Assembly (NCBI GenBank): GCA_028023455.1
Contig: JAQFVV010000031.1
Location: 8,050,093-8,114,092, forward strand
Direction: 5' to 3'
Length of the DNA stretch: 64,000 bases
From: Epiperipatus broadwayi
Taxonomy: Eukaryota > Onychophora > Udeonychophora > Euonychophora > Peripatidae
Under the pieces are notes generated by a model. It did no database searches. It saw only the letters and a program-made list of their open reading frames with translations, and had not been told where the DNA came from. The translations under genes were made by a program, and so were the position numbers. Every line of letters begins with the position of its first letter. The stretch's first letter is position 1. Shown here one piece after another: positions 1 to 9,539 of this stretch.

Positions 1-4
1 ATCG

Positions 5-1841
5 ACTTTTAGCAAATGAAATAAATCCATTGGGAAATCGGACCTCAACGAAAAGGATCACCGCATCGATGACGTAATGAAAATGCAATCCTTCAAATGA
101 ATATAAAAGGAAAATTTGGAAATTATTAATTAGTGAATGATTAATTACGATGTGAGAGATATGTGGTAGTGCGGAAGTGAAGAAGGGATTGAAACAGACG
201 CATGATTCAATCCCTTCAGTTTTGCTAGGAAAGAAAGAGAAATGAACTATCGTTTTTCTACATTGAGGACCAGTTAAAACAAAAACCTCCGGATGGATAA
301 ATAAATCGGCCAACAGAATATCAATCTTAGGACAGTGTGGGAATTCACGTTCAGGGCAAGCAATGGATAAAGATGGACTGTTTTAAACCGTAAGAACTTT
401 ATAATTAATGAACATTAGAATAAAACTTTCCATATTTAAATGATTGCAATATTATCCTATCTGACCAACTTAATTTATTAATAATGTTATTTGATGTATT
501 TCCTTTTTTTTCTTATTTATGTAAAATCATTTCCATTTATTTATTTTTTGTTCTTTAAGTTTTTATCATGATTTTTTTGTTTTTCGTTAAATTAATTATA
601 TAAATGTTAAACTTAAGTCGGGCGTGAATGGCTGTATAGATTTGTAAAGTTATATTAGGGGAGGGTAATCTTAGGTTATTTGTGTCATTGTTAGATTGGG
701 TCAATGGATTGGATATATTGATGTAGTTAGTAGATGTAGTCGGAGATTCGCTACTGGCAGAATCGCTTCATATGCCGCACTCTCCCGTTTTGCCTATGGA
801 AGGAATTATAAGATGCAGAGCGCAGTTCCTTTCTATGGAGTTTTTTTTATTGCTCTTCTTGTCTGATAGATGTCATATTCCTATTTCTCGAGAGGCAATT
901 TCTTCTCTTAACTTTTGGTGCCGCTGTATTTCGTATTACATTGAATACATCGATATATCAGATGGATTGATGCCAGTTTGACTGCGAATTTTAGCCTAAG
1001 GTTAAATAGGGATAGAATGTTTATTTTCAAAAGCAAATCTATGTGGTCTATTCATACTTGACCCTAAATAAAAATGCATTAAATTTAAGTTGTTTATAGA
1101 CGCTTGCATGGATTGGTTATCGGTTAAGTATGTTTTGGGTTTTCATATTTGATCAAAATATATAGACATTCGATAAATAATGATACCTTACGGTGAGTAT
1201 CTAAAATGTATTTATTCGGATGTCTTTTAAGTTATTGGTGACAATGCAAGTATCTTATGGTGAATACTATTGGGTTACTTATAAATTTCCCTCTGCAATT
1301 GTCAGTAATCAATGATTTTATATTTTGATCGTTTATGTTTACTTTGAAATGTTTTTAACCATGAAATCTATGTAACCGATCTATAGCAACATATTAAAAC
1401 AAGCTTTTATAATCCCATCTGTGCAAACTTAATAAAAATGTAAATTTATAATATAATAGAAATTAAAATGTAAATTAAAATCTAAGGTAAAGTTAAAAAT
1501 AATGTTAAATTTTGAAATGTAAAACTAATACTAAATATAATTTTAAATCTTATATATATATATGTGCATAAATAAATGTTTGTATGTTAATTACTGGCAG
1601 TGGCTTATTTTATTTATTTTTTTAATATTGAGATATAATTAGATAAGATATTATATTATTTAATCTCTGCTATTCCACTGAGCTAGTGACATGGGCTAAC
1701 GACCGGAATCAAAATTAAAAAAAAAAATTTTTTTTTTTGACTTACGTATCTGCCTACTTTATAAATTTTTCTAGGTTCAAATGCCTAGATGGCGCCCTGT
1801 AGTGCAGTTTACGTAAGTCTACCTTCTCCGGATCGTTACAA
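5..1841. repeat. Long direct repeat, copy A (non-coding)
   Basis: This block recurs almost base for base about 2.93 kb downstream (2939-4764); position 6 aligns with 2941 and position 1786 with about 4711. Shared landmarks are GCAAATGAAATAAATCCATT at the start, AAGTCGGGCGTGAATGGCTG in the middle and TAGATGGCGCCCTGTAGTGC near the end. A short poly-A/poly-T palindrome sits near 1715-1738. No long reading frame is present, and the 69-residue ORF at 772-981 is not preserved in copy B. The left edge coincides with the window edge, so the true start is unknown. It could be one unit of a tandem array, a local duplication or a long non-autonomous element; no terminal TG...CA or primer-binding site is visible to support an LTR. 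Confidence 0.85.
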
Positions 1842-2938
1842 CTGGCTTTCCCAACTTGGGGCCGATCTTTAATAAACCACATATACCCTGAGCAAATTTT
1901 ATCAAAATGAAATATTTTTATCTGTTTACATATAGTCGTATACTTTAAATCTTATAAAAGCACTGCCAGAATGAAATAGCACATATATTAAAAACTAGAA
2001 AGTATAAATAATTTTAAACTGTAGTTCATTAAAAAGAAAGTCAAAAGGTTGCGATTGATATTTTGTTGTTAATATAAATTATGCTTTAATGTGTATAGGA
2101 GCGCACAGCCACGCAAGTTTATGATGGTAAATGTGGTACCTTACGGAGAGTACCGTTGGGAATTTACTTCAGTGTAATCCTATTTAAGCATTTTAATCAG
2201 TCATAAATAAGTTGGTGGTATTTATAATTGTGCTGCAAATATACACGCATAAACCCATTATCTTTCAAAATATATTTACTTCAATGCAACCTTCCTAAAT
2301 AATTTAAATAATTTGCTTGTCATGCCGTGAGTAAAAATAAAATGTATAAAATAAAATAGAATTCTCGGGGGGAGGAGGTGTAAACGTAAATGGTCCTTAG
2401 GTAAGCGATAGTAAACATTTTTCTTTTTGTATATAGTCTTTTTGTAAAATTATTAACCGGATGTTTTGTAAATGTCTTCGTCAATCGTGTACCGTAATTA
2501 CTAACCCTAAGTAAATTTTTTTTTGATCATTTTTTTTAAGCAACTTTACTGATATGTAACGAGCACAGACGTTCGTTACATTGTTTTTTTTATATATATT
2601 TATTAAACATGAAAGTAAATTAAAAAGTTCGCATTTAAAAATTTTCTTTAAGAATTAAAAATTGAAATTAAATATCATCTTAAACTCGTATATATTAAAT
2701 CGCACAGATAATGAAAAATTATTAAAATAAAACTTTATTAAAGAAAAAGTATTTTAAAACTAAATTTTAAAAAGATTTGGAGATAAAATTATATCTTTAA
2801 ATTTATCTTTAAATATATCTTTGATTTGGAAAACAGGTTAATTAATCAGAAATGGAAATGATAAATTTAATTAGTCAAATGTAAACCAGCCTTGGGCATT
2901 TAAATGTAAAAACATCGGTCAGATAGGAAAACAATAGA
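1842..2938. other. Spacer between the two long direct repeats
   Basis: This is about 1.1 kb of AT-rich non-coding sequence between the repeat copies. A short stretch near 2138-2157 (GGTACCTTACGGAGAGTACC) resembles GATACCTTACGGTGAGTATC inside both repeats (about 1182 and 4126). The spacer may therefore hold an older diverged piece of the same unit. No gene is seen. Confidence 0.5.
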
Positions 2939-4764
2939 AACTTTTAGCAAATGAAATAAATCCATTGGGAAATCGGACCTCAACGAAAAGGATCATCACA
3001 TCGATGACGTAATGTTAAGTCAATCCTTCAAATGAATATAAAAGGACAAGTTTGGAAATTATTAATTAGTGAATGATTAATTACGATGTGAGAGATATGT
3101 GGTAGTGCGGAAGTGAAGAAGGGATTGAAACAGACGCACGATTCAATCCCTTCAGTTTTGCTAGGAAAGAAAGAGAAATGAACTATCGTTTTTCTACATT
3201 GAGGACCAGTTAAAACAAAAACCTCCGGATGGATAAATAAATCGGCCAACAGAATATCAATCTTAGGACGGCATGGGAATTCACGTTCATGGCAAGCAAC
3301 GGATAAAGATGAACTGTTTTAAACCGTAAGAACTTTATAAATAATGAACATTAAATTAAAATTTTCTATATTTAAATGATTGCAATATGATCCTATCTGA
3401 CCAAACTAAATTCTTTATTAATAGTGTTATTTGATGTATTTTTTTTTCTTATTTATGTAAAATCATTTCCATTTATTTATTTTTTATTCTTTAAGTTTTT
3501 ATCATGATTTTTTTGTTTTTCGTTAAATTAATTATATAAATGTTAAACTTAAGTCGGGCGTGAATGGCTGTATAGATTTGTAAAGTTATATTAGGGGAGG
3601 GTAATCTTAGGTTATTTGTGTCGTTGTTAGATTGGGTCAATGGATTGGATATATTGATGTAGTTAGTAGATGTAGTCGGAGATTCGCTACTGGCAGAATC
3701 GTTTATATTTACGCCGCACTCTCCCGTTTTGCCTAGGGAAGGAATTATAAGACGCAGAGCGCAGTTCCTTTCTATGGAGTTTTTTTTTTATTGTTCTTCT
3801 CGTTGGATAGAAGTAATATTCCTATCTAATGAAAGTCAATATCTTCTCTTAATCTTTTTGGTGCTGCCGTATTCCGTATTACATTGAATACATCGATGTA
3901 TCAGATGAATTGATGCCAGTTTGACTGCGAATTTTAGCCTAAGGTTAAATAGGGATAGAATATTTTATTTTCAAATGCAAATCTATGTGGTCTATTCATA
4001 CTTGACCCTAAATAAAAATGCATTAAATTTAAGTTGTTTATAGACGCTTGCATGGATTGGTTATCGGTTAAGTATGTTTTGGGTTTTCATATTTGATCAA
4101 AATATATAGACATTCGATAAATAATGATACCTTACGGTGAGTATCTAAAATGTATTTATTCGGATGTCTTTTAAGTTATTGGTGACAATGCAAGTATCTT
4201 ATGGTGAATACTATTGGGTTACATATAAATTTCCCTCCGCAATTGTCAGTAATCAATAATTTTGTATTTTGATCGTTTATGTTTCTTTTGAAATGTTTTT
4301 GACCGTGAAATCTATGTAACCGATCTATATTCAACATTATAAACAAGCTTTCATAAATTTATATGTGCGAACTTAATTAAAATGTAAAATTATAATATAA
4401 TAGTAATTAAATGTAAATTAAAGTAAAGTTAAAAATAATGTTAAATGTTAAAATGTAAACTGATACTAAAACAATTTTAAATCTTATATATATATGTGCG
4501 TAAATAAATTTTTGTATGTTAATTACTGGCAGTGGCTTATTTTATTCTTTTTTTATATATATACTCTTAGATTATCTTATTAAATCTCTGCTATTCCACT
4601 GAGCTAGTGACATGGGCTAACGACCGGAATCAAAATTTAAAAAAAAAAAAAAATTTTTTTTTTGACTGACGTATCTGCCTACTTTATAAATTTTTCTAGG
4701 TTCAAATGCCTAGATGGCGCCCTGTAGTGCAGTTTACGTTAAGTGCTTCTCCACATCGTTACAC
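2939..4764. repeat. Long direct repeat, copy B (non-coding)
   Basis: This is the second copy of the ~1.83 kb repeat in the same orientation as copy A, differing by scattered substitutions and short indels. Similarity fades after CTTCTCC..ATCGTTACA at about 4764, exactly where a Penelope-like fragment begins. The small ORFs inside (for example minus 3028-3249) are not conserved between copies and are not called as genes. Confidence 0.85.
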
Positions 4765-5160
4765 AGTATAACATTAAAACAGCTTTTCAGAAGTCATACC
4801 ACACTACAAGGAATCCTAATATCTACAAAGTTTAAACTTGAAATGCTGAAAAGCAAAAACTGCATCTATGAAATACTATGTGAATGTAAAAAATATATAC
4901 TGTCACCTCATTAAAAAGTGATTACAAAAGCACAGGATAATGATGAAAAGATAGAAATACATGTGTCTATGATAGTAGACCATGTCTGTACTAATGAACA
5001 TATGTTCAATTGGGAAAATACAAAAATATTGAATAGAGATAAAAAGATACAAAGATAAAAATTCAAAGAATCTGATTACGTGATAATGAAAAATACTCCT
5101 ATAAATCAATCTAGTATCGCTATACATAAAGTATAAAAACCACAAATCAAATTTGCTCTT
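4765..5160 (+). pseudogene. Penelope-like element fragment, GIY-YIG / C-terminal end
   Basis: Residues KNCIYEILCEC (about 4851-4890) match the start of the GIY-YIG endonuclease of Penelope-like elements, usually of the form 'gVYkIpCeCgk.YIG'. Downstream, after stops and frameshifts, FNWENTKILNR (about 5010-5040) and FKESDYVIMKNTPINQSSIA (about 5062-5121) match the usual PLE C-terminal pattern of a 'WENTKIL.R' block followed by 'FKES.YI......I.Q.SI.I'. The reverse transcriptase part is absent, so this is a 5'-truncated, decayed tail. It directly follows long direct repeat B. No inverted partner is evident here, unlike the other PLE loci. Confidence 0.65.
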
Positions 5161-5227
5161 TGGAAAAAGTGGAAAAATCAGGATAAACCTTAGAGATAAG
5201 TATATGAAATTTTACTGACAGTTGCCT

Positions 5228-5530
5228 TTAGCAGGATGGATTAGTTGGTTAAAGTGTTACCTTAAATTTTTAACATTTAAGAATCTAACAGTCCAGGTTT
5301 GATTCCAATGTTAGCACCATCACTGATCAAGCCAGCAATATCTGAAGAAACAGAACAAGAATACCTCTCAAAACATTATGCATTTACTACCCTGATGTGC
5401 TATTACTAACAGTTAAATGAAATTGGAAAATTTACAAAAAAAATTCTAAAGACATCCAAATTATTATAAAGACATTCAACACTTAATATTAGATAATGGA
5501 AATAGTCTACTATATAAATATAACTAAAAT
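5228..5530 (+). repeat. tRNA-derived SINE-like element, copy 1
   Basis: The head contains an A-box-like GGATTAGTTGGTTAAAGTG (about 5236-5254) and a B-box-like GGTTTGATTCC about 45 bases on, the spacing of an RNA polymerase III promoter in a tRNA-derived SINE. The body runs through CCTCTCAAAACATTATGCAT and ends near a TTAGATAATGGAAATAGTCT tail. The same body and tail recur in an inverted pair at 6150-6650, which supports a dispersed element. The A/B boxes are read by eye. Confidence 0.6.
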
Positions 5531-6149
5531 ACCATCATAACATGCCTTCAGGAAAACAAGAAGATACTTGGTTTTGCCTTTATAAAAAAGTCCAATCATC
5601 ATTTATTAATTTTCATTTGTATCTATATTGTAAGAGAATATAATAATAATATTCTTGCTTATCTAATTAACAGCTTGTTTGAACAGTTCATGGCAATTTT
5701 ATACAGATGGGTTTAGCCAAGATAGGAAAATATTTTTTGTGAAGATACAATTATAGGATATTATTGAACAATTTTAAAATAGTCACTTAAATAAAATCAG
5801 TGTACACCAATTGCTATTTTAATGTCACAACATTATATGACTTTATGATGAATCATTATGAGCTATCATGACAAACATGAAAATAACTTCAATGTTACAT
5901 AACTCACTAAATCTTTTGTGCTGTGCCCACCATCTTAAAATGGAGCATCATGTTATTTCACCATAATGTCTATATATTGACTACTTAGGAAAATCTTATT
6001 TTATAGTAAAGAAATGTTATAAAACATATATTTTTTCCAAAGAATTAACCTGCACTATTGTCTATTTCAATGAATAATAACCCCAGTATATTTTATTTGC
6101 ATGAATGTAATCACTAGAGTTTTTATTATTTTTTGAAGGTTTATGTTGA
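5531..6149. other. AT-rich spacer, no feature seen
   Basis: The stretch between SINE-like copies 1 and 2 is AT-rich with no ORF of note, no RNA gene and no long repeat within the window. Confidence 0.5.
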
Positions 6150-6650
6150 TGGTATATATTGCACTATTTCCATCGTCTATTATTAGGTATAGAATGTTTT
6201 TTGAAAAAAAATAACTTTATTTAAATTTCCCAATTTTGTTCACCTGTTAGTGAGAGCACACAGGTAATATGTGCACAACGTTTTAAGAAGAATTATTCTC
6301 TCTTCTTCAGATTTTGATGAAGTGACCAATGACAGTAATAGCATGGGAATCAAACTTGGAACCTTGGATTCTTGAAGATTGAATTTTATGAGTGTTACAT
6401 TAAAATTCAATACTCAAGAATCTAAGGATCCAAATTTGATTCCTATGTTATTACTTTTAATAGTCAGGCCAGCAACTCCTGAGGAAGAGAAGAGAATAAT
6501 ACCTCTCAAAACGTTGTGCATGTAATAATCTGTGTGCTAATACTAACAATTGACGTAATTGGAAAATTTAAATAAAGTTTTTTTTTTTTTCTAAACACAT
6601 TTGATACTTAATATTAGATAATGGAAATAGCCCAATATACAAATACAGTT
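6150..6650. repeat. Head-to-head inverted pair of the SINE-like element
   Basis: The minus-strand copy (about 6385 down to 6150) and plus-strand copy (about 6400 to 6650) share the body and tail of the 5228-5530 element: TTTGATTCC, CCTCTCAAAACGTTGTGCAT and TAATGGAAATAG. Both copies start near the B-box and lack the A-box, so both are 5'-truncated and joined at their 5' sides near 6390-6400. Their 3' tails point outward. This mirrors the arrangement of the PLE loci nearby. Confidence 0.65.
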
Positions 6651-7080
6651 ATAGTTTTTGTTTTTATTTTTATTAACCAATCTTAAATATTTAAGTTATT
6701 ACCACATAGTTATAATAATTGCAATTTTAAATTTATCGTGGACATTTTTTACAAGTATTTAAATAAAAACAAATCATAATATTAACACTTCTTTTAATAA
6801 TGATATTATTTGCTTAGTTCGAAGAAACACTTTCTATATATAAGAAAGTAATAATTGGAACATTTTTTCCAATAAAAGTTTTGATTTCTAAATGAAATCT
6901 GTCGATTGCTCTGTTATTTGTCTAACGTGGATTGTAGTTAGTAATAAGACTTGTAATGAAACGAAAGAGCAATAAAGATCACGTCTTGCTCTTGCTCGAA
7001 TACCACTAGATGATATAAAACCAAATTTAAAATCGGCAGGTTAATTTTACAAAGTGTGATAAATATTTATTTTGTAGACT
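6651..7080. other. AT-rich spacer, no feature seen
   Basis: Non-coding AT-rich sequence ends in a short (TA)n run (about 7081-7100) that borders the palindrome to its right. No gene or repeat is recognised. Confidence 0.5.
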
Positions 7081-7135
7081 TTATATATATATATATATAT
7101 GTTAAAACGAAGATTTGCACGGGTTAAATATATAA

Positions 7136-7317
7136 AATACATATTTTGCGGGTTCATCCGTGTTAAAAACTTTTAATATCAATATACTGACGTTTCGACT
7201 TGGTCACACAAGCCATCCACAGAGATAACTCTGTGGATGGCTTGTGTGACCAAGTCGAAACGTCAGTATATTGATATTAAAAGTTTTTAACACGGATGAA
7301 CCCGCAAAATATGTATT
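7136..7317. repeat. Perfect 89-bp inverted repeat made of a PLE 3' end
   Basis: The left arm 7136-7224 and right arm 7229-7317 are exact reverse complements, separated by four bases (ATAA). Each arm equals the 3'-terminal segment of the PLE at 23859-26073: GGATGAACCCGCAAAATATG and AGTATATTGATATTAA recur with only scattered changes. (TA)n runs lie on both outer sides. This is therefore a minimal head-to-head PLE pair retaining only about 90 bases of each 3' end. The perfect identity of the arms implies recent formation or homogenisation. Confidence 0.9.
7229..7266 (+). other. Hammerhead-ribozyme-like motif in the PLE end (degenerate)
   Basis: The sequence reads CTGTGGAT, then stem GGCTTG / CAAGTC around loop TGTGAC, then GAAAC and GTC. 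A hammerhead core is CUGANGA - stem II - GAAA, and PLE terminal repeats are known to carry such ribozymes. The stem and GAAA fit. The first core box has a U for the conserved A plus one extra U, so activity is doubtful. The same layout occurs in the reverse orientation in the left arm, and at 23859-26073 with stem GACTTG / CAAGTC. Stems I and III were not established. Confidence 0.35.
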
Positions 7318-8700
7318 ATATATATATATAGTATATTCAATTTAATAACGCATATCTAAAAACAGTTACAATAAATATTATATATTTTATATTACTTTAC
7401 CTCTAGTGAATAATTAATTACTCATGTATACTTTAATGTACTATTAGTCTATGTTAGGTGTTTGGCATAAATCAGTATAAATAAATTGGTAATAAAGTGT
7501 TAAGTCTTATAAGTAAACAAAAACTAATCATTAAAATCGTTCATTACATCACTGGGAAGAAATCCAAAGTGTTCGATGCTCTTCTGTTCTTTGGCTTTAA
7601 TTCATCATCATGGTTATTATTAGGTACCATTTTCCCAATATTGTAATCTTTAAAGGCAAAAAAACTTCAAAAATTATATTGATTTATTAATTTAAAAAAA
7701 TACTAAAATGTCAGTATTGTACAGAGAAATTTCTTACAAACAAGCTGAAAGCCAGCTTGGATTATTGATGTTTATTAGTTTTCTGTCATTATGAATATTT
7801 TTAAGATGTTTGGGTGTAGTCATTACTTTGTTAGATTTTGAAATTAAAACGATATATTTTCTCTACATATTTTTAGTTATTTTTCACAAAATATTTGTGT
7901 AATATTTAGGTTTTTAAAAGAATAATATGATTAGATGCATATTTTATTTCAAAATATTTACTTCTAAAAGAAATCAGTTCAAGAGAATACAATGGCATTA
8001 GACTACAACTTATAATTGTTCTAAATGACAATGCATTGTGCCATTATTCTAAAATTATAAATAAAATTTTAAATTTTAAATAAAATTTTGTTAGCTTTAA
8101 GTAATCTGAACAATAATTTATTTGAACATTACATACTAAATTTTAAAAAATCTGAATTTTTAATTTAATATTTTTACCAACAACACAATAACTGTCCAAT
8201 AAGAAAAAAATATAATTCTTCATAAATTTTATTATGGATAAGTTTAATTTATAATATTTTTAAATATAATTTTCATTTGTAAACATATATTTTTAACAAA
8301 TAATTTAAAAATTTTGAAAATATAATGAAGAATAAAGATAAATTTGATAAAATAAAAAGTTTGAAATTTAACTTAATAAAGCCACTAAAATGTTAAAGAT
8401 AATTTGTCAATGCATTCTATACCCATGATTTCAAAAAAATGAAATGAAATATGAAAATATTTTCAGATATTTAAAAATTCTAGAAGTATTTTCAATATTT
8501 TTTTCAATTAGTTATTTCTTAATCAACTTAAATACCCATCCAATAATTCTTCAATATCTGAGTGCAGTGGAGCACAACATATGCTATATTTTTCCCAGCC
8601 CCCCCTCCCCTTTTTAATATATCTCATGTATTGTAGATAGTAGACTCCATTATATTAATTAGCTTTGATTACAGTATTTGTTGTTTACTGTACTGTAAAT
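7318..8700. other. AT-rich spacer, no feature seen
   Basis: AT-rich non-coding DNA. A pyrimidine-rich patch (CCCAGCCCCCCCTCCCC) lies near 8595-8612 and a short (TA)n run at about 8706-8727 borders the next PLE locus. No gene is seen. Confidence 0.5.
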
Positions 8701-8734
8701 GCACAATATATATATATATATATATAATTTTTTT

Positions 8735-9385
8735 GGGGTTAAACCGAAATTTCGATGAACTAGCATTCACCATTGTCAAGGTTAACTTTTGAAAGAAAAA
8801 TCATTAGATCTCAAACAGTAATGTGACTTAGTGCAAGATGAGAAATGAGATTCAACTTGAAGTAGTTCAGCAATCAAAATATGAGGCTTATCAAAATGTT
8901 TATTTCCCTCAGTTTTTCACATATTAATTTTAAGTTAACATTAGAAGATAAGAGATAAAATAAGAGGTTGCCACATAACTGGAATACATTGTGCTTCATC
9001 AGCCCTATTTAAACCAGTAGATCTCTTTAGTACACTAATTTGGTAAGGTATGATTTAAGAACCATGAGAGAGTCAATTGAAATATTAAGAAGACCTACTG
9101 GTTTAAATAGGGCTAATGAAGCACAATGTATTCCAGCTATGTGTAAACATCTTATTTTATCTCTGACTTCTAATATTAAATTAAAATTAATAAGTGAAAA
9201 AACTGATGGAAATAAACATTTTGATAAGCCTCAAATTTTGAATGCTGACCTACTTCAAGTTTTATCTTATTTATCATCTCACACTCAGTCACATTACTGT
9301 TTGATATCTAATGATTTTTCTTTCAAAAGTTAACCTTGACAATAGTGGATGCTAGTTCATCAAAATATTGGTATATAATAGAAAT
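8735..9385. mobile_element. Penelope-like element, head-to-head inverted pair
   Basis: Two copies of the same PLE tail face away from each other: a minus-strand copy (about 9035 down to 8735) and a plus-strand copy (about 9040 to 9385), with a junction near 9030-9045. Landmarks present in both are TACTGGTTTAAATAGGGCT, AACATTTTGATAAGCCTC and AAAGTTAACCTTGACAAT. Both ends lie near (TA)n runs (8706-8727 and 9479-9532). The innermost ~40 bases exist only in the plus copy, so the two copies are truncated at slightly different points. Confidence 0.8.
9040..9333 (+). pseudogene. PLE C-terminal fragment of the plus-strand copy
   Basis: This is a 97-residue open frame. LRTMRESIEILRRPTGLNRA matches the C-terminal tail of PLE polyproteins after the GIY-YIG endonuclease, where an '.lR.vREaIEI.k.p...nR.' signature is typical. 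The remainder, to HYCLISNDFSFKS, is variable. The reverse transcriptase and the GIY-YIG core are absent because of 5' truncation at the pair junction. The mirrored copy on the minus strand carries the same tail. The fragment is not expected to be functional. Confidence 0.65.
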
Positions 9386-9471
9386 TTAAAAAATACATAA
9401 TGCCATTATTTATAATGAAATGAGTAAGAATATATATATATATATTACTGTTATATTTATTATTTTATTGC

Positions 9472-9478
<7 letters not shown>

Positions 9479-9532
<54 letters not shown>
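9479..9532. repeat. (TA)n microsatellite
   Basis: Uninterrupted alternating TA of about 54 bases lies just outside the right end of the PLE pair at 8735-9385. It is followed by a short TGTG tract. Confidence 0.95.
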
Positions 9533-9536
<4 letters not shown>

Positions 9537-9539
9537 GTG

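Noticed and set aside
1650-1740. A-box-like CTAGCTCAGTGGAATAGCAG on the minus strand in the long direct repeat, and GGTTCAAATGCC on the plus strand
   Set aside because: The two putative polymerase III boxes are on opposite strands and no B-box follows the A-box, so no tRNA or SINE is supported.
5-4764. LTR retrotransposon with ~1.8-kb LTRs and a 1.1-kb interior
   Set aside because: No TG...CA ends, no primer-binding site or polypurine tract, and no target duplication seen; the left edge is at the window border.
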